This document shows, piece by piece, positions 44,718-53,678 of a DNA stretch of 64,000 nucleotides. The notes under the pieces were generated by a model that was not told the origin of the DNA, ran no database searches, and was given only the letters and a program-made list of their open reading frames with translations. Both the position numbers and the translations under genes were made by a program. Position 1 is the stretch's first letter. Each line of letters opens with the position of its first letter. The stretch comes from ZC4RG30 sp965652645 (GTDB taxonomy: Bacteria; Pseudomonadota; Gammaproteobacteria; Steroidobacterales; Steroidobacteraceae): assembly GCA_965652645.1 (NCBI GenBank), contig CBFGXE010000003.1, positions 1-64,000 of the forward strand. Reading direction: 5' to 3'.

Positions 44718-46340
44718 ATGATCAGAAAGCTCTGGAACAAGTTGTTCGGCAGGCCCGCGGCCGATGCCGCGCCCCAATCACCCGCCGCTCCGGCGCCGGG
44801 AGCACCTGCTTCCCCCGCTGGCACGGAGGCAGGTGGTCCGCCCCGCGAAGGCCGCCGCCGGCGCCGTGGTGGCCGCGGCCGCGGCCGTGGTGCGCGACCC
44901 GATGGCGCTCCCCGCGAAGAGGGCGCCGCGCGCCAGGAGGGTGCACGTCCACCGCGCGCACCGCGCGAGGCGGCCGAAGCGAGCCCCTCCCGGGACGAGC
45001 CGGCACCCTCACCCAGGCCGGTACGCCGGGGCAACGTGGCGCCGGATGGCCCCACCTTCGCAAGCTTCGACCTCGCGCCCGAACTTGCGCGCAGCATCGC
45101 CGAGGCCGGCTTCGAGCGTTGCACTCCCATCCAGGCGCAGACCCTGCCCTTCTCGCTGGCCGGTCGCGACGTGGCGGGCCAGGCGCAGACCGGCACCGGC
45201 AAGACCGCGGCCTTCCTGGTGTCGATGTTCCAGTCGCTGCTCACGCGCCTGCCCAAGGAAGAACGGCCCGGGACCGCCATCCGCGGCATCGTGATCGCCC
45301 CCACGCGCGAGCTGGCGGTGCAGATCCACAACGACGCACTGGAACTGGGGCGCCACACGGGCCTCAGGCTCGCCTGCGTGTTCGGCGGCGTGGACTACGA
45401 CAAGCAGCGCCGGCAGTTCGAGGACGGCGTCGACGTGCTCATCGGCACGCCCGGCCGCATCATCGACTACTACAAGCAGCATGTGTTCGACCTGAAATAC
45501 GTGCAGGTGTGCGTGCTCGACGAGGCCGACCGCATGTTCGACCTCGGCTTCATCGCCGACATCCGCTACATGCTGCGCAAGATGCCGCCTCCGGACCAGC
45601 GCCAGTCGATGCTGTTCTCCGCCACGCTCTCCCAGCGCGTGCTCGAGCTCGCCTACGAGCACATGAACAATCCCGAGCAGGTGGCCATCGAACCCGACCG
45701 CATCACCGCCGACAAGGTGCGCCAGCTCATCTACTTCCCCGCGATGGAGGAGAAGATCCCGCTGCTGATCGGGCTGCTGCGCGCGGCCAATGCCGAGCGC
45801 ACCATGGTGTTCGTGAACACGCGCCGCCAGGCCGACCGCCTTGAAGAGGTGCTGCGCGCCAACAACATCAATGCACAGGCACTGTCCGGGGACGTGCCGC
45901 AGGCCAAGCGCCTGAAGTACATGAAGGAGTTCCACAGCGGCGCGCTGCAGGTGCTGATCGCCACCGACGTGGCCTCGCGCGGCCTGCACATTCCCGACGT
46001 GAGCCATGTGTTCAACTACGACCTGCCGCAGGACCGTGCCGACTACGTGCACCGCATCGGCCGCACCGCGCGCGCCGGCGCCGAGGGCGATGCCATCAGC
46101 TTCGCCTGCGAGGATTACGCGATCTGCCTGCCGGAGATCGAAGAATACATCGGGCACCAGATCCCGCGCGGCAGCGTCACGCAGGACGTGCTTGCGAAGG
46201 ACGTGGTGTTCCCGAAGCACAAGCCGCGCGAGGATGCGCCGATGCGCCGCGGTGGCGGCGGTGGCCGGGGCGGATTCGGTGGCGGCCGGCCGGGTGGCGG
46301 TGGTCCGCGCCGTGGCCCGCCGCGGGGCGGCAGGCGCTAG
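44718..46340 (+). CDS. rhlB: DEAD-box ATP-dependent RNA helicase RhlB
   Basis: An RNA helicase usually part of the RNA degradosome. Its 540 residues include an N-terminal basic Arg/Gly/Pro-rich region (about 12-90) not found in E. coli RhlB. The helicase core follows with AQTGTGKTAAFLVS, PTRELAVQIH, VLDEADRMFDLGF, SATLSQRV, TDVASRGLHIPDV and HRIGRTARAG. A Gly/Arg-rich tail ends it. The ATG at 44718 was chosen because upstream sequence in frame looks non-coding. Divergent from trxA-rho; the 277 bases between hold both promoters, with no motif clear enough to call. Confidence 0.95.
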   Translation: MIRKLWNKLFGRPAADAAPQSPAAPAPGAPASPAGTEAGGPPREGRRRRRGGRGRGRGARPDGAPREEGAARQEGARPPRAPREAAEASPSRDEPAPSPRPVRRGNVAPDGPTFASFDLAPELARSIAEAGFERCTPIQAQTLPFSLAGRDVAGQAQTGTGKTAAFLVSMFQSLLTRLPKEERPGTAIRGIVIAPTRELAVQIHNDALELGRHTGLRLACVFGGVDYDKQRRQFEDGVDVLIGTPGRIIDYYKQHVFDLKYVQVCVLDEADRMFDLGFIADIRYMLRKMPPPDQRQSMLFSATLSQRVLELAYEHMNNPEQVAIEPDRITADKVRQLIYFPAMEEKIPLLIGLLRAANAERTMVFVNTRRQADRLEEVLRANNINAQALSGDVPQAKRLKYMKEFHSGALQVLIATDVASRGLHIPDVSHVFNYDLPQDRADYVHRIGRTARAGAEGDAISFACEDYAICLPEIEEYIGHQIPRGSVTQDVLAKDVVFPKHKPREDAPMRRGGGGGRGGFGGGRPGGGGPRRGPPRGGRR

Positions 46341-46359
46341 CAGCGCCGCCCGCGGTGGC

Positions 46360-47025
46360 TCAGGCGATCTGCCCCACCGCGTTCACATGCACATGGCCTG
46401 CCGGCGGCTCACGCGCCGGCCGGCTGGAATCCGGGTCCGTCACCGCGATGGTGAGCGCAATGCCCGCCGCGCGCGCCGCGGCCAGCACCTTCGGGTTGTC
46501 GTCGATGAACGCGGTGCGCGCGGGATCGTAGTCGACGGCCTTGCGCAGCCGCAGCCAGAACTCCGCGTATTCCTTCGGCGCGCCGAACTGGTGGGAGCTG
46601 TACATGGCGTCGAGGAAGGGCCGGATGCCCACCTTGTCGTCCTTGATGCGCAGCGTCTGCGGGTGTGAATTGGTGGCCAGCACCAGCCTGCGGCCGGCGG
46701 CACGCTGGCGCCGCAGGAAGTCCTGCGCGCCCGGCAGCCAGGCGATGCGCTCATCGTGCGCGCTCTTGATGGTCGACAGGTCGAGTTCCAGCATGCGCGA
46801 CCAGTAGTCCAGGCAATACCAGTTCAGCGTGCCCTCGGCATCGCGCAGGCGCGGCATGATTTCCCGCTCCAGCGCCTGCTGTGCCGACAGGCCGCGCCGG
46901 CGACCGTAATACTCCGGCACCACCTCGAGCCAGAAATGCGTGTCGAAGGCAAGGTCGAGCAGGGTGCCGTCGAGGTCCAGCAGCAGGGTGTCGATCCCGT
47001 CAGGGATGTGAACGGTATATGGCAT
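46360..47025 (-). CDS. yrfG: HAD-family GMP/IMP nucleotidase (YrfG-like)
   Basis: A 221-residue HAD-superfamily phosphatase related to E. coli YrfG, which dephosphorylates GMP and IMP. Catalytic Asp residues are in LLLDLDGTLLDL, the Thr/Ser motif in LVLATNSHPQT, the Lys in QFGAPKEY and the acidic pair in FIDDNPKVL. The ATG at 47025 gives the usual N-terminus. Only 22 bases separate it from the divergent RNase AM gene, so the two share a promoter region. Confidence 0.9.
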   Translation of the reverse strand: MPYTVHIPDGIDTLLLDLDGTLLDLAFDTHFWLEVVPEYYGRRRGLSAQQALEREIMPRLRDAEGTLNWYCLDYWSRMLELDLSTIKSAHDERIAWLPGAQDFLRRQRAAGRRLVLATNSHPQTLRIKDDKVGIRPFLDAMYSSHQFGAPKEYAEFWLRLRKAVDYDPARTAFIDDNPKVLAAARAAGIALTIAVTDPDSSRPAREPPAGHVHVNAVGQIA

Positions 47026-47047
47026 CGGGCCGTATGATACCGGGCAC

Positions 47048-47887
47048 ATGGACGCCCTCATCGACCTGCACACGCACAGCCTCCATTCCGACGGCACCCT
47101 GCCGCCGGCCGGGCTGGTGGCCCTGGCCGCGGCGCGGGGCGTGGCCGTGCTGGCGCTGACGGACCATGACACAACCGCCGGCGTGCCCGAGGCAGCTGAA
47201 TCCGCGCGCGCGGCAGGCATGCGCTTCGTGCCCGGCGTGGAGATCACGGCGGGCTGGCGTGGCCAGGAGATCCACGTGGTGGGACTGGGCATCGACACCA
47301 CCTCCGCGCCGCTGCAGCAGCACCTTCATGCGCTGGTGGCCACGCGTCGTTCACGCATCGCCGCCATCGGCGCCCGGCTGGCGCGGCAGCGCCACTTCGG
47401 CGGGCGCGACCCGTCGCAGCCGGTGCTGCAGTCGGCACCGGTGCCCACGCGCACCCACCTGGCCCGCGCGCTGGTCGCGGCGGCCGACGCCCGCACCACC
47501 CAGGACGCCTTTGACAGATGGCTGGGCCGCGGCCGGCCCGGTCACGTGCCGCAGCAATGGCCCGACATGGATGCGGCCATCGGCGTGATCCGTGGCGCCG
47601 GCGGCCATGCGGTGCTGGCGCATCCGCATCGCTACCGGCTTTCATCCGGCGCGCTCGGCGCACTGTGCGCGGGATTCCGGGATGCCGGCGGCGGCGCCAT
47701 GGAAGTCAGCCTGCCCGGACTGTCGCCCAATGACGCCAGCCGCCTCGCCCGGCTTGCCCGCCAGCACGGCCTGGCAGGCACCGCCGCGTCCGACTTCCAC
47801 GAGCCGGGCCTGCCGTGGCGCCCGCTGGGCCGCTTCGCTAAGCTACCCGAGGGCATAGAGCCGCTGCTGACGCGGCTCCTGGCGTAA
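47048..47887 (+). CDS. rnm: PHP-domain 5'-3' exoribonuclease / nucleotide phosphatase (RNase AM type)
   Basis: A 279-residue metal-dependent phosphoesterase of the PHP family, related to E. coli YciV (RNase AM), which trims 5' ends of small RNAs and rRNA and cleaves nucleoside bisphosphates. Metal ligands are in DLHTHSLHSDGTL, LTDHDTTAGV, VPGVEI, VLAHPHRY and ASDFHEPG. A DUF465 gene starts 11 bases after its stop. Confidence 0.92.
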   Translation: MDALIDLHTHSLHSDGTLPPAGLVALAAARGVAVLALTDHDTTAGVPEAAESARAAGMRFVPGVEITAGWRGQEIHVVGLGIDTTSAPLQQHLHALVATRRSRIAAIGARLARQRHFGGRDPSQPVLQSAPVPTRTHLARALVAAADARTTQDAFDRWLGRGRPGHVPQQWPDMDAAIGVIRGAGGHAVLAHPHRYRLSSGALGALCAGFRDAGGGAMEVSLPGLSPNDASRLARLARQHGLAGTAASDFHEPGLPWRPLGRFAKLPEGIEPLLTRLLA

Positions 47888-47898
47888 GGCGCAACGGC

Positions 47899-48126
47899 AT
47901 GTCGGAAGACAGCGAAGACAACGTCAATCGCGAGCTGTTCCGCAATATCGAGAAGTTGCGCCAGCTGCGCATCGAGCACCGCGACCTGGACCAGGTGATT
48001 GCGCGGCTGCAGCTCGATATCCACGTTGACGAGGTGCAGATGCGAAGGCTGAAGAAACGCAAACTGCTGCTGAAGGACCAGATCGCCCGCCTCGAAAGCC
48101 AGTCCATCCCCGACCTCAATGCCTGA
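47899..48126 (+). CDS. DUF465-family small coiled-coil protein
   Basis: A 75-residue YdcH/SlyX-sized protein made of two charged helices (NRELFRNIEKLRQLRIEHRD, EVQMRRLKKRKLLLKDQIAR), matching DUF465. Such proteins are usually dimeric coiled coils of unknown role. It overlaps the start of the MscS gene by eight bases. Confidence 0.88.
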   Translation: MSEDSEDNVNRELFRNIEKLRQLRIEHRDLDQVIARLQLDIHVDEVQMRRLKKRKLLLKDQIARLESQSIPDLNA

Positions 48127-49219
48127 GTCGCTGCAGGCCTGGATAGAACAGCTCCCCGTGCCGGCCATCCTGGCCCAGGTGCTGGTGGTGCTGCTGGCGC
48201 TGGGCGTGGGCCTGGCCCTGTCACGGCTGCTGCGCCACTGGTTCGCCGGCACGCGCATGGCCACGCGGCGCCACTGGTCCGCGCGGCTGGCCGAGTTCGT
48301 GCTGGTGGTGACGCCCGCGCTGGTGGCCGCCGCCCTGGTGGGCTGGCTGCAGTTCGTCGAGGGCCGGCTCGACGCCATCGACCTGGCGCCGGGCGAGGCG
48401 AAATTCTCCGTGTGGGGCCTCATCAAGGCCCTGGTGGTGGTCACGCTGTTCCTCGCCGCCGCCAGCCTGATCTCGCGCACGGTGGAAAGCCGCGTGATGA
48501 AGGTGGAGGGCCTGGCGCTGCCCACCCGCATCGGCATCAGCAAGTTCACCTACTTCTTCCTGCTCGGCCTCGGCATCCTGCTGGGCATCAACGCCGCCGG
48601 CATCGACCTCACCACGCTGACGGTGCTCACCGGCGCCGTGGGCCTGGGCCTGGGCTTCGGCCTGCAGGCCATCGCCGCGAACTTCGTCAGCGGCTTCGTG
48701 CTGCTGATGGACCGCTCGATCAAGCCCGGCGACGTGATCAGCTTCACCGGCATGACCGGCACCAGCACCGAGAACTTCGGCTGGGTGGAGGAACTGCGCG
48801 GCCGCTACGTGGTGGTGCGCGACCGCGACGGCGTGGCCACGCTGGTGCCCAACCAGAACGTGATCACCAATCCGGTGATCAACTGGAGCTATTCGGATCC
48901 GAAGGTGCGTCTGAAGCTGCCGGTGCGCATCAGCTACGCGGACGACCCGGAAGAGGCGCTGAAGCTGCTGGAAGGGGTGGCCTTCTGCAATCCCCGCGTG
49001 CTCGGCGATCCGAAGCCGGTATCGCGGCTGATGGGCTTCGGTGACTCGGGCATCGAGCTGGAATTGCGCTTCTGGATCACCGACCCGCAGGAAGGCGTGA
49101 ACAACGTGCGCTCGGACGTGAACCGGGCCATCTGGAGGGCGTTCAAGGAGAACGGCATCACCATTCCGGTGTCGCAGCACGACCTGCGCATGGTCACCGT
49201 GCGGGGCGGCGGCGCGTGA
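48119..49219 (+). CDS. MscS-family mechanosensitive ion channel
   Basis: A 366-residue membrane channel that relieves osmotic stress. Four to five membrane helices precede the pore helix GLGLGFGLQAIAANFVSGFV, where the Gly/Ala pattern is typical of MscS TM3. The beta-domain follows (DRSIKPGDVISF, RYVVVRDRDGVATLVPNQNV, NWSYSDPKVRLKLPV) and the C-terminal RAFKENGITIPVSQHDLRM. Its stop overlaps glpD in a TGATG. Confidence 0.95.
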   Translation: MPESLQAWIEQLPVPAILAQVLVVLLALGVGLALSRLLRHWFAGTRMATRRHWSARLAEFVLVVTPALVAAALVGWLQFVEGRLDAIDLAPGEAKFSVWGLIKALVVVTLFLAAASLISRTVESRVMKVEGLALPTRIGISKFTYFFLLGLGILLGINAAGIDLTTLTVLTGAVGLGLGFGLQAIAANFVSGFVLLMDRSIKPGDVISFTGMTGTSTENFGWVEELRGRYVVVRDRDGVATLVPNQNVITNPVINWSYSDPKVRLKLPVRISYADDPEEALKLLEGVAFCNPRVLGDPKPVSRLMGFGDSGIELELRFWITDPQEGVNNVRSDVNRAIWRAFKENGITIPVSQHDLRMVTVRGGGA

Positions 49220-50748
49220 TGCGCCGCGCCGGCCGCGCCGACACGACCGGACTCCCCGACATCATCGACCTGCTGGTCACCGGCGGCGGCATCAATGGCG
49301 CGGGCATCGCGCGCGATGCGGCCGGACGCGGGCTGTCGGTGTGCCTGGTGGAGCAGGATGACCTTGCCTCGCACACCTCCTCCGCCAGCACCAAGCTGGT
49401 CCACGGGGGGCTGCGTTACCTGGAGCACGGCGAGCTGCGGCTGGTGCGCGAATCGCTGGCCGAGCGCGAACGCCTGCTGGCCATCGCCCCGCACATCGTG
49501 CGGCCGCTGCGCTTCGTGCTGCCCTATGTCGATGGCCTCAGGCCGCGCTGGCTGCTGCGGCTGGGCCTGTTCGTCTACGACAACGTGGGCGGGCGCGAGA
49601 AGCTGGCTGCCTCGCAGGGCACGCGCCTGGCCGGCACTGTCCTGGGTGCGCCGCTGCGCGCAGACATCGAGCATGGCTTCGAATATTCGGACTGCTGGGT
49701 GGAGGACAGCCGCCTGGTGGTGCTGAACGCGCTGGACGCGGCCGAGCGCGGCGCGCGCGTGCTGACGCGCACGCGCCTCGTCTCCGCCACGCCGCAGGCC
49801 GATGGCTGGCTGGCGAAGCTCAGGGGACCAGATGGCGCCGAAACAACCCTGCGCTGCCGCGTGCTGGTGAATGCCACCGGCTGCTGGGTGAACGAGGTGC
49901 TCGGCCGGCTGGGCGTCGTGCCGCGCCAGCGCCTGCGCCTGGTGAAGGGCAGCCACCTGGTGCTGCGGCGGCAGTTCGAGGGCACGCACGCCTACCTGCT
50001 GCAGGCCCCGGACCGGCGTGTGCTGTTCGCCATTCCCTTCGAGCGCGACTGGACGCTGGTGGGCACCACCGACGTCCCTTTCGACGGCGACCCGGCGCAA
50101 GTCAGGATCGAGGCCGCCGAACAGGAATACCTGCTGGCCGGCCTCAACCGCTTCCTGCGCCGGCCTGCATCCGCGGCCGACGTGGTGGCCACCTACTCCG
50201 GCGTGCGCCCGCTGTATGACGATGGCAGCGCGACGGCTGCACAGAAGGTGTCGCGCGACTATCACCTCGAGTTGCAGCACGGCGCCGGTGGCGCGCCGGT
50301 GCTCTCGGTTTACGGCGGCAAGATCACCACCTATCGCCGCCTGGCCGAGGCCGTCCTGCAGCAGATACTGCCGCTGCTCAGGCGCGAGGACACAGGTGGC
50401 TGGACCGACACCGGGGTGCTGCCCGGCGGCGACATCGCCGATGCGGACCTTGCATCCTTCACCGCCCGCTCGCGCGAGCGCTGGCCCGGCATGCCGCCGG
50501 CGCTGGTGGACCGGCTCGCCCGGCTCTATGGCACCCGCATGGCACGCATCCTGGGCGGTGCGCAGACCGTGGACCAGCTCGGGCAGCACTTCGGCGCCAC
50601 GCTCACCATCGCGGAGGTGCGCTACCTGGTGGAGCAGGAATGGGCGCGCGGTGCCGGGGACATCCTCTGGCGCCGCACGCGCCTGGGCTATGCCCTGCCC
50701 GGCTCAGCCGTGCACTACCTGCAGGATGCTGTGGCGCAGCTGCTCTGA
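49219..50748 (+). CDS. glpD: FAD-dependent glycerol-3-phosphate dehydrogenase
   Basis: Oxidises glycerol-3-phosphate to dihydroxyacetone phosphate and feeds electrons to quinone. A 509-residue peripheral membrane flavoprotein. It shows the dinucleotide motif GGGINGAGIARDAAGRG, STKLVHGGLRYLEHGE, VKGSHLVLRR, FAIPFERDWTLVGTTD and GVRPLYDD. It starts at an ATG in a TGATG overlap with MscS. Its last 45 bases overlap the end of convergent plsB, which consumes the same substrate. Confidence 0.97.
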   Translation: MRRAGRADTTGLPDIIDLLVTGGGINGAGIARDAAGRGLSVCLVEQDDLASHTSSASTKLVHGGLRYLEHGELRLVRESLAERERLLAIAPHIVRPLRFVLPYVDGLRPRWLLRLGLFVYDNVGGREKLAASQGTRLAGTVLGAPLRADIEHGFEYSDCWVEDSRLVVLNALDAAERGARVLTRTRLVSATPQADGWLAKLRGPDGAETTLRCRVLVNATGCWVNEVLGRLGVVPRQRLRLVKGSHLVLRRQFEGTHAYLLQAPDRRVLFAIPFERDWTLVGTTDVPFDGDPAQVRIEAAEQEYLLAGLNRFLRRPASAADVVATYSGVRPLYDDGSATAAQKVSRDYHLELQHGAGGAPVLSVYGGKITTYRRLAEAVLQQILPLLRREDTGGWTDTGVLPGGDIADADLASFTARSRERWPGMPPALVDRLARLYGTRMARILGGAQTVDQLGQHFGATLTIAEVRYLVEQEWARGAGDILWRRTRLGYALPGSAVHYLQDAVAQLL

Positions 50749-53139
50749 CAGCACCAGCTGCGCATCCTCGGCCACGCGTTCCAGCACGTCATCGAATACC
50801 AGTCGCCCCTCGGCATCGCCGCGGATCACGCCGCGGCGGCGCAGCTGGGCCAGGAAACCGTCGAACAGCGTGCGGTCGAAGAACTCCGGCGAGTAGAACC
50901 CGTACAGCGTGACGATGCGCCGGGCCATCTGCTGGCAGCGCGCGCCGAGTTCCGCCTGCGCGATGGTGCCGCTGCCGGCGTGCAGCAGCAGCGCGATCGC
51001 CAGGTAATAACGCTGCAGGGTCTGCAGCATGGGCTGCGCCAGCATCGACAGCTGCACGGCCTCGGCCGCCGCGGCGGCCGGCGCATGCCAGCACTGCGCA
51101 TCCTGTGCATCCTGGTGCAGCAGCCCGGCGCTGCGCAGGGCGGCAAGCTGCTCCTGCACCACGGCGGCGATCTCCCCCTCCTCCCAGCGCAGGAAAAGCT
51201 CCCCGGACACATAGGGATAGATGCGCCCGGCCAGGCGCAGCACGTCGCTCGTGCGCAGCGTGGTGTTCGAGAGGAAGCAGCAGGCCAGCAGCGAGGGCAG
51301 CGCCACCAGGTGCAGCACGTTGTTGCGGTAGTAGGCCATCGCGGGCGCGTGCTCGGGGGCCAGCCCCACCGCCTCGGCGGGCAGGCGCACCAGCAGCTGC
51401 CGCTCGAAGCCCAGCGCGATGATCTGCCCCGCATCCAGCTCCGTGACGGTGACGCGTGGCGCATAGGGCGCGGTGCGCAGCAGCCTCAGGTAGACATCGA
51501 GCTGGCGTGCCAGGTCGGCCTCGAGCATGGCCTGGCGCGGCGCAGCCAGCATGGTGAGGGCCAGCAGGTTGACCGGGGTCACCGCGGCGGCCGCATGGAT
51601 GTGGCGCATGATGAGGCCGGCCAGCACGTCCACCGCACTGCCCACCGCGGCCGCGCGTCCCTCCTGGCCCAGCTTGTCGCGCCAGTCCGGCACGTGCGCA
51701 TCGAGCAGGGGCTGCAGGGGCAGCGGCTCGCCGATGTTCACGTGCACCTGGCCGAAGTTCTCGCGCAGGCGCTTGAGGCCGCGCAGGAAACCCCACAGGT
51801 TCTCCTTCTCCTTCGGCTTGCCCGACAACTCGCCAAGATAGCTGTCGATCTCCATGATGCGCTCGTAGCCGATGTACACCGGCACGAACACCACGGGACG
51901 CACCGGCTGGCGCAGGTAGCTGCGCAGCGTCATCGACAGCATGCCGGTCTTGGGGGCCAGCGAGCGGCCGCTCCTGCTGCGCCCGCCCTCGATGAAATAC
52001 TGGATGGGATGGCCGCGCGCCATGATGGCGCCGAGGTAGCGCGTGAACACCGCCGAATAGAGCGGGCTGCCGCGGAAGCTGCGGCGCAGGAAGAAGGTGC
52101 CGCCCTTGCGCATCATGCGGCCGATCACCGGCAGGTCGAGGTTGATGCCGGCGGCGATGTGCGGCACCGCGAAGCCATGCGTGTAGATGGCGTAGGGCAT
52201 CAGCAGGTCATCCATCGTGCTGCGGTGGCAGGGCACGTAGACCAGCTCGCTGCCGGCGGCGATGTCGGTCAGCGAGTCGATGTGCGACACGTGCACGCCG
52301 TCATAGATGCGGGTCCACAGGCGCCTCAGCACGCGCTCCATCATCCGCACGAAGACATGCGAGTAGTCGGCGGCGATCTCCTCGAACATCCCCCTGGCCT
52401 CAAGCAGCGCCTGCCGGCGGGGGATCTTGCGGTCCCGCGCTTCCTGCGCGGCGATGGCACGCACGGAGCGGCCGCGCAGCACCTCGGTCATCAGGGTGCG
52501 CTGGTGCGAGAGGTCTGGACCGACGTAGGCGGTGCGCGAGGCATCCAGCTGGCCGGCAAGGTGGCGCGCCACGCGCCGCGCCGCCGGGTTGTCGGCGCGG
52601 CCCCCATTGGCCAGCGAGCGCAGCGACACGCCGGGGCCGAACTCCACCACGATATTGCGGCCGTTGAGCAGCACTGCCAGCGCGCGACCGATGCCGCCGG
52701 AGAGCACCCAGTCCTCCGAGAACAGCAGGCGGAACCAGGAGACGTACTCGCGCCGCGGCGCGCGGCCCCAGTACACGGCCACCGGCACCAGCAGCACGTC
52801 GCGCGCGGGATCCTCTCCCAGTGCGTCGAGCATCTGCCGCAGTTCCGGCGGCGGCCGGCGGTCGACGCGCCGGCGCCAGAACCCCAGCTTGCGCGTGAGC
52901 ACCAGCAGCGACTGCAGGCGCAAGCTGCTGCCCGGGAACAGCAGCTTGCGCGGACGCGGCAGGCCGGCCTGCGCGCAGGCCCGCTGCAGCACGCGCACGT
53001 CAAGCGCGCGATGCGCGCCCAGCACGTAGCACACGGGCACGTCGGCCTGCGCCACGCGCTCGGCCGCGTCGGCGGGCCGCACCGTAAAGCGCAACCAGGG
53101 CAGCAGGGTGCCGGTGAACCGGTCCATGGGTCCTTCCAT
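50704..53139 (-). CDS. plsB: glycerol-3-phosphate 1-O-acyltransferase PlsB
   Basis: Acylates glycerol-3-phosphate at position 1, the first committed step of phospholipid synthesis, at the inner membrane. The 811-residue length is typical. The acyltransferase motifs are VYVPCHRSTMDDLLMPYA (HX4D), GGTFFLRRSF, YFIEGGRSRSGRSLAPKTG and VVFVPVYIGYERI. A second ATG lies four codons in (53127). It begins 5 bases after the stop of the hydrolase-fold gene and is the last gene of an eight-gene co-directional run starting at lemA. Its tail overlaps glpD by 45 bases. Confidence 0.97.
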   Translation of the reverse strand: MEGPMDRFTGTLLPWLRFTVRPADAAERVAQADVPVCYVLGAHRALDVRVLQRACAQAGLPRPRKLLFPGSSLRLQSLLVLTRKLGFWRRRVDRRPPPELRQMLDALGEDPARDVLLVPVAVYWGRAPRREYVSWFRLLFSEDWVLSGGIGRALAVLLNGRNIVVEFGPGVSLRSLANGGRADNPAARRVARHLAGQLDASRTAYVGPDLSHQRTLMTEVLRGRSVRAIAAQEARDRKIPRRQALLEARGMFEEIAADYSHVFVRMMERVLRRLWTRIYDGVHVSHIDSLTDIAAGSELVYVPCHRSTMDDLLMPYAIYTHGFAVPHIAAGINLDLPVIGRMMRKGGTFFLRRSFRGSPLYSAVFTRYLGAIMARGHPIQYFIEGGRSRSGRSLAPKTGMLSMTLRSYLRQPVRPVVFVPVYIGYERIMEIDSYLGELSGKPKEKENLWGFLRGLKRLRENFGQVHVNIGEPLPLQPLLDAHVPDWRDKLGQEGRAAAVGSAVDVLAGLIMRHIHAAAAVTPVNLLALTMLAAPRQAMLEADLARQLDVYLRLLRTAPYAPRVTVTELDAGQIIALGFERQLLVRLPAEAVGLAPEHAPAMAYYRNNVLHLVALPSLLACCFLSNTTLRTSDVLRLAGRIYPYVSGELFLRWEEGEIAAVVQEQLAALRSAGLLHQDAQDAQCWHAPAAAAAEAVQLSMLAQPMLQTLQRYYLAIALLLHAGSGTIAQAELGARCQQMARRIVTLYGFYSPEFFDRTLFDGFLAQLRRRGVIRGDAEGRLVFDDVLERVAEDAQLVLSEQLRHSILQVVHG

Positions 53140-53144
53140 GGGTG

Positions 53145-53669
53145 TCAGGGCACGAAGCGGGCGCGGCGCGACTCGACCAGGAAGTACTGGAACAGGTAGC
53201 GCAGGAACGGAATCGCCTCGAGCAGGCGGTGGTCGGCCTCGACCATGTGCAGCGCCAACCGGTTTTCCCTGGCGAAACGCATGCTGTCCTCGTACGGGAT
53301 CACCGTGTCACGCCAGCCATGCACCAGCGCCACCGGGCAATCCGGCATGCCATGCTTGAGCGGCGGGACGCCGGGCGCAAGGAGGGCCGGCGCCATCAGG
53401 AACACGCCGCCGGCATGCAGGGGCTTCGCCGCAGCCAGCGACACATAGCCGCCCAGGCCCGCGCCCGCCAGCAGCAGGTGGCCGGAGAAGCCGCGGCAGA
53501 ACTCGTGCAGCATCTGCACGCGCTCCTCCACGTTGTCGACGCCGCGGTAGTCCACGGCCGCCACCTCGTAGCCTTCGGCCTCGGCGATCTCGTAGAGGGC
53601 ACGGATCTTCGTGCCGAAAGGGGTCCCGTCGCGCCCGTGGGAGAACACGACATGTCCGGTAGCGCTCAT
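53145..53669 (-). CDS. alpha/beta-hydrolase-fold protein lacking the nucleophile serine
   Basis: A 174-residue small alpha/beta-fold protein. It has the opening HVVFSHGRDGTPFG and a nucleophile elbow that reads LLLAGAGLGGYVSLAAA: the Ser position of GxSxG is Gly71 (GGC codon, one base from AGC). The acid Asp121 in HGWRDTVIP and His147 in EADHRLLE are kept. It is therefore either inactive, a binding protein, or uses another nucleophile. The gene lies 9 bases after the sheath-like gene and 5 bases before plsB, in a tight operon, so a structural partner role is plausible. Confidence 0.8.
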   Translation of the reverse strand: MSATGHVVFSHGRDGTPFGTKIRALYEIAEAEGYEVAAVDYRGVDNVEERVQMLHEFCRGFSGHLLLAGAGLGGYVSLAAAKPLHAGGVFLMAPALLAPGVPPLKHGMPDCPVALVHGWRDTVIPYEDSMRFARENRLALHMVEADHRLLEAIPFLRYLFQYFLVESRRARFVP

Positions 53670-53678
53670 GGCGCAATC

